64,000 bases of DNA from Alkalihalobacillus trypoxylicola (GTDB lineage Bacteria > Bacillota > Bacilli > Bacillales > Bacillaceae_D): positions 124,001 through 188,000 of the forward strand of contig NZ_LTAO01000001.1 in assembly GCF_001590785.1 (NCBI RefSeq), in the 5' to 3' direction. Within the stretch, counting starts at the first letter, position 1, and every line of letters starts with the position of its first letter. A model generated the notes under the pieces. The model worked only from the letters and a program-made list of their open reading frames with translations, did no database searches and was not told where the DNA came from. Made by a program: the position numbers and the translations under genes. Shown here piece after piece: positions 29,902-39,569 of the stretch.

Positions 29902-30354
29902 TTATACGTCTATATAAATTATTCTTTGTTTAAGTTTAACAAAAAGTTGATACAAAAAAAATCCAAGACTGACCCCTAACGTATTTAAAATTAAATCATC
30001 CACATCTGCTACTCGATACATAAATGAAAATTGAAATAGTTCAATGCAAAAAGAAGTTAAGAACCCTAGTATCGTGATTTTCACAAGACGAATTTTAATT
30101 AAGAAAGGAAGTAAAAAGCCAAAAGGGATAAATAATAAAATATTTCCGACGACTATTTTTAAAGGGTCGAATATGGTAGGACTATACCAACTAATTCGGT
30201 AAATACTTCTAAAAGGAATGACATTATAATTCCTTCCCCCAGGACCTCCATCCCCTAACGATGCTCCATAATTCCATGCTAAAAGAGTAATATAAATTAA
30301 TACCATTAGATAAGTTGAAAATAGTATAAAGGGAATCAATTTAGATTTATTCAT
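29902..30354 (-). CDS. VanZ family membrane protein
   Basis: A 150-residue protein with about four membrane segments and the VanZ-type motifs NVIPFRSI, GNILLFIPFGFLLPF and the late ELFQFSFMYRVADVDDLILN. The family lends low-level glycopeptide tolerance in some organisms, but chromosomal relatives have no firm role. It is a single gene; no van genes lie nearby. Confidence 0.87.
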   Translation of the reverse strand: MNKSKLIPFILFSTYLMVLIYITLLAWNYGASLGDGGPGGRNYNVIPFRSIYRISWYSPTIFDPLKIVVGNILLFIPFGFLLPFLIKIRLVKITILGFLTSFCIELFQFSFMYRVADVDDLILNTLGVSLGFFLYQLFVKLKQRIIYIDV

Positions 30355-30786
30355 ATCATCATTCCTAGATTAAAAGTTATTTACTATCCTATGCCTGTCT
30401 TATTATTTTTAAAACACATTTGTTCGTCGGTTCATGAACTCTTACAATGAATTTTATTTTTGAATGAAAACTATGATTCATCTAAAAACAAAGCCCGTCA
30501 TTACCATTGTGTTAAAAGTATTGTAAATACGTTTACATGTAATCGTCCTTCTTTACAAAAAGGATAGGCGCTCTACTAATCTAGCTTTTATAAAACGTTT
30601 GAGCCTCTTGCCGTTTCTAGTCCTTTACCAATGAAGGTTAATCATTGGTGTACCATGTAGGCAGTTAGAAATCTTTACATGTTTTTTATAGAATTTTAGT
30701 AGAAATCGCGATTTTTTTTGTTACCATTATGATAGAGACGGGTGAATCTTACCTTGTCTACTATTATAAAAACATGGAGGTAATCT
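30355..30786. other. Intergenic region upstream of the 5'-nucleotidase
   Basis: About 430 bases without a gene. It contains a palindrome TGTAAA-TACG-TTTACA at 30522-30537, which could be an operator and resembles cre only loosely, and a hairpin ACCAATGA/TCATTGGT at 30627-30649 about 140 bases before the start codon. Neither could be assigned to a known regulator or riboswitch. Confidence 0.4.
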
Positions 30787-33765
30787 ATGAATAACGTTCT
30801 TACTTGGCGAACGCCAAAAGTTCTTTCGATTTTTGTTGTGCTATTTTTTTTCCTTTCTTTCTTTAACCAAGCCGAAGCAAATGAAGAACTTGATTTAACC
30901 ATTCTACATACGAATGATATTCACGCAACTTTTGATCAATATGCAAAGGTTTCTGCATATGTCAAAGAACAACGTGAGTTATCGAATTATTTCCTTTATC
31001 TTGATGCTGGTGATGCAGTTAGTGGAAATCCAGTCGTAGATTTAAATAAAGGAAAACCTATCTATGAAGTTTTTAATCTAGCTGGCGTAGATGCATTTAC
31101 ACTCGGTAATCATGAATTTGATTTTGGGCAAGAAGCCTTCTCAGAAAATATGGCTCTATCTGAATTCCCATGGTTGGCCGCTAACATGGATGTAGGGACG
31201 ACAAATATAGAGCAGCCTAAACCATATGAAATTTTCGATTTCGATGGCTTATCGGTAGCTATCTTCTCACTTACTCAAGCTCCCCCAGCTACAGCTCCTG
31301 CTAATACGGTAGGAATGGAATTTGATGGGAACTATGCTGAAGTAGCTAAATCCTATCAAGAAGAATTAGAGACACAAGCAGATGTAATCGTTGCACTTAC
31401 TCACATTGGTTTCGACTATGACAAGCAACTAGCTGAGGAAGTCGATTATTTTGACCTCATTATCGGTGGTCATTCACATACGACTCTAAATGCACCTAAT
31501 GTTGTTAATGGAACCCCCATTGTTCAAACAGGATCTAACTTGAACAATGTAGGAAAAGTAACCTTAACATACGATCCAGCTACTGATGCAATCGTTAATA
31601 CGACAGGAAGCCTATTATCGGTATCCTCTTTAACTGATATCGATGAAGAGGTACAGGCTGTGATTGACGGATACAACGCTGATATGGAAGACCTTCTTGG
31701 TGAAGTAATCGGAACTTCTTCAAACGGATTAACTAGAGACGGGCGTTTTAATGGTGATGCTCCTCTTGGTAACTTCTGGACAGATGCGATGCGTGATATA
31801 GCTAACAGTGATATTGCCTTTACGAACAACGGTGGAATCCGCGCGAGTATAGATGCTGGCGAAGTAACATTAGGAGATATTTATCAAATTGAACCTTTCG
31901 CTAATGAAGTGATGGTTTTTGAAATGACCGGCCAAGCGATTAAAGATGTGCTTGCCTACTCTTATTCTCGTGATAACCGTAATGAAATTGATTTACAAGT
32001 ATCTGGATTGCATTATAATGTGATAACGGGACCTACAGGAAGCTTTCAAGATGTGTTATTAACGATGAACAATGAACCGATTAACTTAGATGATACGTAT
32101 ACGGTGGCCGTTGCCAATTATATTGGTACTGGTGGTTCAGGCTATCATTTTGAAGGAACCGTCCTTTCTGAAACAGTTGGATTAATGACGGAAGCCATGA
32201 AAAACTATGTATTAAAGCTTACAGCTGAAGGAAAAACTCTTGATTATTCAAGAGAAGGCAGAATTAGACTATCAGTCGATCCAACCGCTCCACTACCAGG
32301 TGAAATCATCGGTTCAACGGAATCAGGATTATATTCTGCCAATAAAAATAGAAACGATGTAGGAATCGGAAACCTATACACAGACGCTATTCGTGCTAAG
32401 GCAGGGACAGATATCGGACTATTAAATGGCTCATCCGTTACAGGTGAAATTCTTCCTGGTCCGATTACCGATCAACAAATCGAATCTCTAGATAGTTTCG
32501 GTAACGTCATTGTATCGGTAGAAGCAACCGGTAGCAAAATTAAGGATGTAATACTAGAACAAGCTAAATACCGTCGTGGTGTTGATATTCAAGTTTCTGG
32601 GCTCACTTATAACTTAATTACAAATGAAAATGGTGCCATCATAGATGTTGAGATCAGCTTAGCAAACGGAGATACTTTTGACTTAGATAAAATTTATACC
32701 GTTGCATACAATGACTACATGCATGGTACTAATTTTTATAATTTAAATTCAAATACAATCGAAGCGAATTTAGGACCAGTCTGGACTTCAGTGGTTGATT
32801 ATATTACAGCCCAAGAAACGGCTATTAATTACGAAGAAGGAAATCGTATTACTATTAATGGTGAAGGATCTGAAGAAGATCCAACCGGTTTACGAACTGT
32901 AGCTGAAGCAATCGCAAACAACAGTGGCACTGCTAAAGTAAAAGGATATATTGTCGGTTCTATTGTCAACTCTTCACCTGTTATCGGCGAAGGTACACAT
33001 GCACCATCAAATCTATTACTAGCAGACTCACCAAATGAGACTGATCGCTCCAAAATGCTACCCGTTCAACTCGTGAATGGAACGGCTGTTCGTAACGGAC
33101 TGAATCTACCTTCAAATCCTGAAAATTTAGGAAAATTAATTACGGTAACAGGGTCACTCGAGGCTTATTTCTCTACTCCAGGAATGAGAGCCCCTACTAC
33201 CTTTACATTTGAAGAAGTGGAAGAAGAGCCTGAGGTTCCTGAAGAACCAGAAGTTCCAGAACAACCTGAAGCACCTAGTTGCGAATTTGAAGCTTGGGAT
33301 GCTCATACAATATATGTAGCTGGTGACAAAATTGAACATGAAGGTAACTTCTATGAGGCACAATGGTGGACTCAAAACCAAAATCCTAATAACAACTCTG
33401 GTAACTGGCAAGTTTGGCAAAAAGTAGCTGATTGTTATGAAATTCCTGACGGTCCACAAGATTGGAAGGAGACAACTATCTATAATACAGGTGACCAAGT
33501 AATTGTCGACGGTCAAGTATATGAAGCCAAATGGTGGACTCAAGGTCAGAATCCTATTGACCACTCTGGCACTTGGGAGGTTTGGCAAAAGGTAAATGAA
33601 ACAGAGCCGGAAGGACCACAGGAATGGGATAGTCAAGCCATTTATACTGCTGGAGACACTGTCACACTTGATGGCAAAATGTATGAAGCCAAATGGTGGA
33701 CTCAAAACCAAAATCCTAAAAATAACTCTGGCACTTGGGACGTTTGGAAGGAAATAAAAGAATAA
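30787..33765 (+). CDS. Secreted 5'-nucleotidase with two nucleotidase C-domains and three chitin-binding-type modules
   Basis: A 992-residue exported protein. A signal peptide spans about 1-31 (cut near AEA-NEE). A metallophosphatase domain follows with HTNDIHATF, DAGDAVSGNP, TLGNHEFDFG and IIGGHSHTTL. A 5'-nucleotidase C-terminal domain begins about 304 (NNGGIRASI), and a second, degenerate copy about 505 (LLNGSSVTGEI in place of the NGGIR site). A YhcR-like OB-type domain spans about 700-805. After a Pro/Glu linker come three CBM5/12 modules (about 831, 890 and 944), each with a YEAxWWTQxQNP block. It should release phosphate from extracellular nucleotides while bound to chitin or cell wall. 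No sortase motif is present. Confidence 0.92.
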   Translation: MNNVLTWRTPKVLSIFVVLFFFLSFFNQAEANEELDLTILHTNDIHATFDQYAKVSAYVKEQRELSNYFLYLDAGDAVSGNPVVDLNKGKPIYEVFNLAGVDAFTLGNHEFDFGQEAFSENMALSEFPWLAANMDVGTTNIEQPKPYEIFDFDGLSVAIFSLTQAPPATAPANTVGMEFDGNYAEVAKSYQEELETQADVIVALTHIGFDYDKQLAEEVDYFDLIIGGHSHTTLNAPNVVNGTPIVQTGSNLNNVGKVTLTYDPATDAIVNTTGSLLSVSSLTDIDEEVQAVIDGYNADMEDLLGEVIGTSSNGLTRDGRFNGDAPLGNFWTDAMRDIANSDIAFTNNGGIRASIDAGEVTLGDIYQIEPFANEVMVFEMTGQAIKDVLAYSYSRDNRNEIDLQVSGLHYNVITGPTGSFQDVLLTMNNEPINLDDTYTVAVANYIGTGGSGYHFEGTVLSETVGLMTEAMKNYVLKLTAEGKTLDYSREGRIRLSVDPTAPLPGEIIGSTESGLYSANKNRNDVGIGNLYTDAIRAKAGTDIGLLNGSSVTGEILPGPITDQQIESLDSFGNVIVSVEATGSKIKDVILEQAKYRRGVDIQVSGLTYNLITNENGAIIDVEISLANGDTFDLDKIYTVAYNDYMHGTNFYNLNSNTIEANLGPVWTSVVDYITAQETAINYEEGNRITINGEGSEEDPTGLRTVAEAIANNSGTAKVKGYIVGSIVNSSPVIGEGTHAPSNLLLADSPNETDRSKMLPVQLVNGTAVRNGLNLPSNPENLGKLITVTGSLEAYFSTPGMRAPTTFTFEEVEEEPEVPEEPEVPEQPEAPSCEFEAWDAHTIYVAGDKIEHEGNFYEAQWWTQNQNPNNNSGNWQVWQKVADCYEIPDGPQDWKETTIYNTGDQVIVDGQVYEAKWWTQGQNPIDHSGTWEVWQKVNETEPEGPQEWDSQAIYTAGDTVTLDGKMYEAKWWTQNQNPKNNSGTWDVWKEIKE

Positions 33766-33772
33766 GCTAAAG

Positions 33773-33810
33773 AAAAAGTGAAATAGAGTGCACTCTATTT
33801 CGCTTTTTTT
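33773..33810 (+). terminator. Terminator of the 5'-nucleotidase gene
   Basis: GAAATAGAGTG (33780-33790) and CACTCTATTTC (33791-33801) form a perfect stem followed by a seven-T run. Confidence 0.88.
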
Positions 33811-33961
33811 GGTGGTGATTTCAACATTTCTTCTAAAGTGGAGTATTAAAGGGTCAAACGCAAAAGCTAGTAACTTTTTCTGTTGAAAGTTTCATCGTCC
33901 ATCTATGTTCTCCATTATTAAATATCATTACGATTCTAAAAATAAATTCATGAAAACTAAA

Positions 33962-34003
33962 TCAAAAAACCCGAAAAATTAATGCTACGCTTTTCGGGTT
34001 TCT
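33962..34003 (-). terminator. Terminator of the FbpB-like gene
   Basis: AACCCGAAAA (33968 on) pairs with TTTTCGGGTT (33991-34000). The minus-strand T tail is the complement of 33964-33968. Confidence 0.8.
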
Positions 34004-34031
34004 CTTGTTGTTAATCAAAGGTTTTTTATTT

Positions 34032-34160
34032 TTATTTACTAAATTGATGACGTTCTTCAAAACGTTTCTCTAGTTGCTCCATTTTTTCCTGATCATTCAT
34101 AATTTCTTCCTTATTTTCTTTTACTAATTCTGCAAATGATAACGTTCTAATTTTTCTCAT
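34032..34160 (-). CDS. FbpB-like small basic protein (42 residues)
   Basis: The frame starts at the ATG complementary to 34158-34160 with GAGGTG 8 bases before it. The product starts MRKIRTLSFAELVKENK and continues with an acidic-basic helix (MEQLEKRFEERHQ). This matches, from memory, the FbpB family of Fur-regulated small basic proteins, which act with the sRNA FsrA in iron sparing in B. subtilis. No convincing Fur box was seen upstream, so iron control is only inferred. Confidence 0.7.
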   Translation of the reverse strand: MRKIRTLSFAELVKENKEEIMNDQEKMEQLEKRFEERHQFSK

Positions 34161-34211
34161 GCACTATGCACCTCGCTTTTTTTATACAAGTTTGGTACAT
34201 TTTCTCTATTA

Positions 34212-34931
34212 TTATACATGATTCGTAGCTGATTTTTTTGGACTTATGTAAACTTGACCCGCTTCGTTCATACTCATCATAAAAATATCTCGATACGTAT
34301 ACCCTTTTTTATGGAGAATCTCCTTAACATGTTCGACTGTCGTGATTTTTTCTATGTTCCTCATAACCAGCATTCCATCCTCAATGAGAATTTTTGGGTA
34401 ACCCGAGGATGCTTTCTCTTGTTTCAAGTCGTTTAACGTTACAGGGTTATATTGATCTTTTTTAATCACACTAATTTGTCCATTCATTTCAATAATCGCG
34501 TAATCAACCTCTGTTAAATCACTAACATTGTTTAATCTTAATCCCATCAACAGAGACTCTAAAGTTACTTTAGATTTTTTTAATTGTTCATGTAAGATCA
34601 TTCCATGCTTCATAATAATCAATGGTTCATTTTCAATAACTCTTCTAAATCTTGGTGTTTTTAAGGCGATAAACGATAAAGATAAATGGATACAGCCTAT
34701 TGTTGCCGCTGCAGCAAATGGTCCTGTTAACGGTAGTTCTCCATCCGTTAAGGGTTCACCTAGAATATCTCCAATCACGACACCAAAAATAAAATCTAAA
34801 GGATCGATCGAACCCATTGAGCGTTGACCGAGTATTTTTACAATCGTAAAAATATAAAGATAGATAATAACTGCTCTAATGAAAAATCCATATATAGGCA
34901 ATGATTGATTACCTGTCCAAAAGTCTAACAT
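34212..34931 (-). CDS. DUF421 family membrane protein (YetF/YdfR type)
   Basis: A 239-residue protein with three N-terminal membrane segments and the DUF421 motif ILGQRSMGSIDPLDFIFGV, followed by a soluble C-terminal part (EPLIIMKHGMILHEQLKKSK, GYPKILIEDG). The family is widespread and includes B. subtilis YetF; its role is unsettled. TAGGAGTT before the ATG overlaps the stop of the small gene just upstream, so the two are probably translated together. Confidence 0.88.
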   Translation of the reverse strand: MLDFWTGNQSLPIYGFFIRAVIIYLYIFTIVKILGQRSMGSIDPLDFIFGVVIGDILGEPLTDGELPLTGPFAAAATIGCIHLSLSFIALKTPRFRRVIENEPLIIMKHGMILHEQLKKSKVTLESLLMGLRLNNVSDLTEVDYAIIEMNGQISVIKKDQYNPVTLNDLKQEKASSGYPKILIEDGMLVMRNIEKITTVEHVKEILHKKGYTYRDIFMMSMNEAGQVYISPKKSATNHV

Positions 34932-34943
34932 ATCATATAACTC

Positions 34944-35072
34944 CTAGCTCTTATACTTGGATTTTTTTCTTGAAAAATCGTTACTCATTTTGGCCACTTC
35001 TTGTTCAGCATAAGACCCTTTGCTTTTTGCGAAAATTTTATCACTTTTTTTTGGTTCCTTATTTTTATTCAA
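34944..35072 (-). CDS. Small basic protein preceding the DUF421 gene
   Basis: The frame opens at a TTG complementary to 35070-35072 and stops at 34944-34946, 12 bases before the DUF421 start. The 42-residue product (MNKNKEPKKSDKIFAKSKGS and on) is very rich in Lys and Ser. A GGGAG lies about 12 bases upstream, which is a long spacing. It may be a leader or partner of the DUF421 protein. No family is recognised. Confidence 0.5.
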   Translation of the reverse strand: MNKNKEPKKSDKIFAKSKGSYAEQEVAKMSNDFSRKKSKYKS

Positions 35073-35161
35073 TGTAACTTCACACTCCCATCTACCTTAT
35101 TATGAGTTAGTAAATGCCATTTTATTAAAATAACTTAGTTGTTTTTTAAATTTTGGAAGTT

Positions 35162-35419
35162 GAATCAATTTCATAATACATATCTTATAATGAAAAACTA
35201 ACGATTTGTTTTTTGATTTTCACTTTAGGTAGATGCTTTCCCAAGGGCTTGTCTTCAGCTAACTCTGACTACGCAGAGCTTCGTCAGAGTGGATCTTCAG
35301 ACTGCGCTGGGAGACACTACCTACCGTTTCAATCAAGAAGTAAATTAAAAACGTTTAAAACATATTTTATAAGAAACGTTCGGTTTTATTCGTTTATAAA
35401 GCAATTATGAAATTCACTC
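35162..35419. repeat. MITE-like repeat, copy 2
   Basis: The shortest of the three copies, about 258 bases, because about 10 bases are missing around TGCGCTGGGAGACACTACC. The ends GAATCAATTTCATAAT and GAGTGAATTTCATAAT (complement) are the best-kept inverted repeats of the family. AGTT occurs directly on both sides (35158-35161 and 35420-35423), a candidate target duplication. The 65-codon frame inside differs from that in copy 1 after the deletion, so it is not treated as a gene. Confidence 0.87.
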
Positions 35420-35467
35420 AGTTGTATTATAATATTTCTTTATTCGAAAGCATTTTTTCTTTTTAAT

Positions 35468-35506
35468 AGCAAAACGCCCTCGAGAATAAAATCTCAAAGG
35501 CGTTTC
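35468..35506 (-). terminator. Terminator of the RND pump gene
   Basis: AAACGCC (35472-35478) pairs with GGCGTTT (35499-35505), and inner CTCGAGA/TCTCAAAG extends the stem with G-T pairs. The T tail on the minus strand is only four long. Confidence 0.65.
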
Positions 35507-35547
35507 CTAGGTTTACTCATTTAAAGCAAAACCACTCATATTTCCTG

Positions 35548-38500
35548 TTATTTCTTTTTATTAGAATCAACAATTCGTTCTAGTAACTGAATAATCTCTT
35601 CTTTACTAATTTCATTACCTTCTTTTGGTTCTTTTTCATGTTGTTGCTCCGAATTTTCTTCGGTTTTTTCTTCTGCTTTATCTGCTGTTTCTGCTTGATT
35701 GTTTTTAGCTTTCTCTTCAGATTTTTCTTCTTCAACAAATGAAGCTTCTAAATCTTCATAGGTTGGCAATTGCTCACGTTCCGTTACTTCTACATATTCT
35801 CCTTCTACGGTTACATAATGCCTTCTCTTCCTTCTTGTTTCTTTGTCGAGATAACTATAAATGACCGGAATTAAAAATAATGATAGGAATGTACTACTTA
35901 TTAATCCACCAATCACCACAAGTGCCATCGGTTGCTGAATATCAGCTCCTTCTCCAATACCGAGCGCTAAAGGAATCATTCCTAGTATAGTGGTAACCGA
36001 GGTTAAGACGATTGGTCTTGTACGGTCCTTAATTCCTTTAACTAACGCTTCATATGTCGCCATTCCTTTTGTTTTTAATTGATTCACATAATCTACTAGG
36101 ACAATTGCATTATTAGTGACAATTCCGATTAATACCATCAGTCCAATAAATACAACCACACTGATTGGTGTTTGTGTAATGGTTAATATAAGCGCCGCTC
36201 CAATCACGACTAGAGGAACCGTAAACATGATAATAAATGGAGCTTTGAATGACTCAAATTGAGCGGCCATTACTAAATAAATAAATATAGTTCCTAAAAT
36301 TAAGGCTAAAATCATGCTAGTAGCTGAATCCTCAAGCAATTCTTGATCTCCACCGTATTGAAAGCTTGTTCCATCATCAAAATTCACTTCATCTACTGCA
36401 TCTGCAATGATTTCTGTAATCGTACTCTGAGGCGTATCGACTGAATAATGAACCACAAATTCTACCGCTTCCTCTTGCTCCCAACGGTTTATAGTAGCAG
36501 TACTCTCACCATCTACAACTTCGGCAACCTCACCTAGTGCTATAAATTCATTTGCCCCATTTTGTATTTGCAAGTTCTCTAAAGCTGATATGTTTTCAAT
36601 AAAATCCGGCTCTAATTGAACAATAATATCATAAATATCAAAGTCCTCTGTCTGAAGAGTCGAAGCCGTTTGACCACGAGTTAGTGAATTTAATTGTTGA
36701 GCAATTTGTGCAGGAGCAAGTCCATTCTCTCTTGCCGCGTCTGGGTCAATTTCAATGGCAACCTCTGGAATGGTATCCTCTATACTCGTATCCACTGAAC
36801 GGATAGAATTTGATTCTTCTATTTCAGCTTGTAATTCATCGGCAGTTTCGTATAGACGGTTAGAATTAGAGTCACTGATTGTAAAGACAACCGTATTCGC
36901 TTCTCCTCCCATTGCCGTCATGGTGAGAATAGAAATTTCAGCATCATCATCTGCACGTCTAATATCTCTTTCAATTGATTCAATAAATTGACTTGTACTA
37001 ATGGAACGATTTTCGACAGGAACCATTGAAACGGAGATTTGAGCAATATTACTCGTCCCTCCACCTGCCATATCTTGAGCACTTGAACCTACGGTTGTCA
37101 TATAGCTAGAAATTTCATTATTATAATCATCTAGAATATCTTCAACGGCTTCGGCCGCTTCTTGTGTTCGAGACAGTGACGTTCCAGATTCCATCTCAAT
37201 ATCAATCGTGAAAGAGCCTTGGTCTCCATCTGGTAAAAATTCAAATCCCACTGTTGTTAATCCGAAAATCCCGATCACTAAGGTTACTAATGTAATGAAA
37301 ATGACAGTGATTCTGTGATTTAAAACCCATTTTGCCATTGATTCCAGCATTTTCATTGTGTTGGATTCGTTTCTTTTTTCTTCTAAATTTTCCTTTGGTG
37401 TCTTTAACCATCGACTTGCAAGCATTGGAATAACGGTCACTGCTACTAATAATGAGGCTAATAAACTAAAGGATACGGTTAAAGCAAATTCCGCAAACAA
37501 ACTTCCTATTAAGCCGCTTATGAATACGATAGGTAAAAAGACAGAGATCGTAGTCAAGGTAGAGGCAGTAATCGCAGAAGCGACCTCTTTCGTTCCCTCT
37601 AATGCGGCTGTTTTTGGATCTTTTTTCATGGATAAATGTCGATAAATATTTTCAATAACAACGATCGCATTATCGATGAGCATTCCTATTCCTAGAGCTA
37701 GTCCACCTAAACTCATTAAATTTAAACCAATGTTCGTAAAATACATAAAAGCAAAGGTCGTTATGACAGAAAATGGGATTGCAATCCCAATAATCAAAGG
37801 AGTTTTCATATTTCTTAAAAAGAAAAATAGAACGAGCATGGCGAGTATTCCACCAAAAATGAGCGCACTTGACACGCTATTAATCGATAAATTTATAAAT
37901 TCTCCTTCATCATACAGCGTAATAATGCTTAAATCTTCGTATTGGCTTTCATCCATCAATTCGCTTATTCTTTCATTGACTACATCTGAAACAGCCACCG
38001 TATTCGCTTCAGATTCTTTCATAATGGTTAATTGAATTGCTTCTTCTTGATTGGCTCTTGTTATAATATTTTGGTCCTCTAAGGCAATTTGAACGGAAGC
38101 AACTTCATTTAATGAAATGTCTTCTCCTGTTTGCGGATCGACCGTTAGGATTAAATTTTCTATATCTTCCACAGAGGTTAATTCACTAATATATCTAGTT
38201 GTGAAGCTCAAATCATCCTCGACTACCGTTCCACCTGGCATCGAAATATTATGTGCTTGAATAACCGAGATGACATCATCCTGTGTTAAGCCCGCATCTA
38301 CTAAATCATCTTGATTTAAGTCTACATGGACCTCTTCTATTAGGGAACCTGATTCGTTTACACTTGCAACACCAGGTATTTTTAAAATTTCATCTTGTAA
38401 ATCAAATACCGCATCTTGAAAATCTACAATAGAATCATTAGAAGTTACGGCAATTTGCAACATAGGAAGCATAGATGGATCAAATTTTAAAAAACTTGGT

Positions 38501-38862
38501 TCGTTGGCCCCATCTGGTAAGGGAATTTGTCGAATCGTATTAATAATATCTAACTCAACATCATCAATCGTTGTCGACCAATCAAACTCTAATAAAATTA
38601 AGGCCGAACCTTCAGACGTTTGTGAAGTAATTCTTTTTAATCCAGAGGTGGTTGCTAATCGACTTTCTAAAGGTTCAGTAACCCGTTCTAGCACCTCCTC
38701 TGGACTAGCACCATCGTAACTAGTTGCAACAGCTGCAATTGGTGGATTAATACTTGGAAATAACTGAAGTGGTAAATTACTGAGAGAAACAAAACCAAAT
38801 ATTAATAGAAATACCATTGCAACAATGGTGAATTTTGGTCTTTTAATGGAAAAATTGGTCAT
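35548..38862 (-). CDS. RND family efflux pump (HAE1/SwrC type)
   Basis: A 1104-residue inner-membrane transporter with 12 predicted membrane segments and two large external loops, the AcrB/SwrC layout. The membrane relay block reads GIGMLIDNAIVVIENIY, keeping one of the two Asp residues. Typical RND motifs such as PPIAAVATSYDGASPEEVL and FEFLPDGDQGSFTIDIE are visible. The C-terminal tail of about 70 residues is rich in Glu and Lys. It should pump surfactants, drugs or lipids outward. The MarR gene 142 bases upstream on the same strand is the likely regulator. Confidence 0.93.
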   Translation of the reverse strand: MTNFSIKRPKFTIVAMVFLLIFGFVSLSNLPLQLFPSINPPIAAVATSYDGASPEEVLERVTEPLESRLATTSGLKRITSQTSEGSALILLEFDWSTTIDDVELDIINTIRQIPLPDGANEPSFLKFDPSMLPMLQIAVTSNDSIVDFQDAVFDLQDEILKIPGVASVNESGSLIEEVHVDLNQDDLVDAGLTQDDVISVIQAHNISMPGGTVVEDDLSFTTRYISELTSVEDIENLILTVDPQTGEDISLNEVASVQIALEDQNIITRANQEEAIQLTIMKESEANTVAVSDVVNERISELMDESQYEDLSIITLYDEGEFINLSINSVSSALIFGGILAMLVLFFFLRNMKTPLIIGIAIPFSVITTFAFMYFTNIGLNLMSLGGLALGIGMLIDNAIVVIENIYRHLSMKKDPKTAALEGTKEVASAITASTLTTISVFLPIVFISGLIGSLFAEFALTVSFSLLASLLVAVTVIPMLASRWLKTPKENLEEKRNESNTMKMLESMAKWVLNHRITVIFITLVTLVIGIFGLTTVGFEFLPDGDQGSFTIDIEMESGTSLSRTQEAAEAVEDILDDYNNEISSYMTTVGSSAQDMAGGGTSNIAQISVSMVPVENRSISTSQFIESIERDIRRADDDAEISILTMTAMGGEANTVVFTISDSNSNRLYETADELQAEIEESNSIRSVDTSIEDTIPEVAIEIDPDAARENGLAPAQIAQQLNSLTRGQTASTLQTEDFDIYDIIVQLEPDFIENISALENLQIQNGANEFIALGEVAEVVDGESTATINRWEQEEAVEFVVHYSVDTPQSTITEIIADAVDEVNFDDGTSFQYGGDQELLEDSATSMILALILGTIFIYLVMAAQFESFKAPFIIMFTVPLVVIGAALILTITQTPISVVVFIGLMVLIGIVTNNAIVLVDYVNQLKTKGMATYEALVKGIKDRTRPIVLTSVTTILGMIPLALGIGEGADIQQPMALVVIGGLISSTFLSLFLIPVIYSYLDKETRRKRRHYVTVEGEYVEVTEREQLPTYEDLEASFVEEEKSEEKAKNNQAETADKAEEKTEENSEQQHEKEPKEGNEISKEEIIQLLERIVDSNKKK

Positions 38863-39004
38863 TCTACACTCCTACCTCATTTCTTGAAAATAGTTTAAAA
38901 GCTTAATAGTTTATTTACTTAATTAAATTCATGCTATTATGCTACTACGAGACTGTCAATTAATCCGATTCATACTTCAATGCTTTTACATGATTTCACA
39001 TACT

Positions 39005-39457
39005 CTAAGATTGATTTTTTGTTTCTCGAATAATTTCCTCGAATTGTTCAAGTGTATGTAGAGAATGCTTTAAATCCTCAATCGGAATCTTCTTAATGTA
39101 CTCATTGACTACTTTTCTTTCAAACTGCTGCAGTTCCTTTTTGACGATTTCCCCTTTTTGACCTAAGGATAATCGCACTTCTCTTCGATTTTCCAAATTG
39201 ATCGTTCGCATGAGTAAATCCTTATCCTCTAATTTATTTACAATTTGTGTAACAGCACTTTTACTAATATCTAGAAAATCAGCTAACTCTCTTAATGTAA
39301 TATTTGGATTTCTTAGAAATAATAATAAAATGGCTTCTTGTGTTCTTGATAAATTTAGCTGACTTAATTGCTCAATTTCAGGTGTTAAATTTTTCGTTAT
39401 ATGATGAACGGCTGCCTCGATTTTTAACAAAACCTCTCTATACTCATCCATTCGCAC
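39005..39457 (-). CDS. MarR family transcriptional regulator
   Basis: A 150-residue winged-helix regulator: RTQEAILLLFLRNPNITLRE, the recognition helix LADFLDISKSAVTQIVNKLE, the wing DLLMRTINLENRREVRLSL. It directly precedes the RND pump gene on the same strand. Such MarR proteins usually repress their own operon and are released by a ligand or oxidant. No clear operator palindrome was found. Confidence 0.9.
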   Translation of the reverse strand: MRMDEYREVLLKIEAAVHHITKNLTPEIEQLSQLNLSRTQEAILLLFLRNPNITLRELADFLDISKSAVTQIVNKLEDKDLLMRTINLENRREVRLSLGQKGEIVKKELQQFERKVVNEYIKKIPIEDLKHSLHTLEQFEEIIRETKNQS

Positions 39458-39524
39458 TCACCTCACTAGCATTTTTTTCAAGAAACGTTTTATTTAGTTA
39501 ATCAAAGTCTAAAAAAAATTGCAA

Positions 39525-39558
39525 ATGAAAAAGACCAGCTATCAAAAACTGGCCTTTT
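39525..39558 (-). terminator. Terminator of citB
   Basis: AAAGACCAG (39530-39538) pairs with CTGGCCTTT (39549-39557), with one G-T pair. The minus-strand tail is TTTTTCATTT. Confidence 0.78.
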
Positions 39559-39569
39559 CCCTTTCATTA

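Noticed and set aside
33154-33711. Open frame of 185 codons antisense to the carbohydrate-binding modules
   Set aside because: It mirrors the repeated modules of the 5'-nucleotidase and has no start signal.
37676-38035. Open frame antisense to the RND pump gene
   Set aside because: It is a shadow of the membrane segments of the pump; no ribosome site is present.
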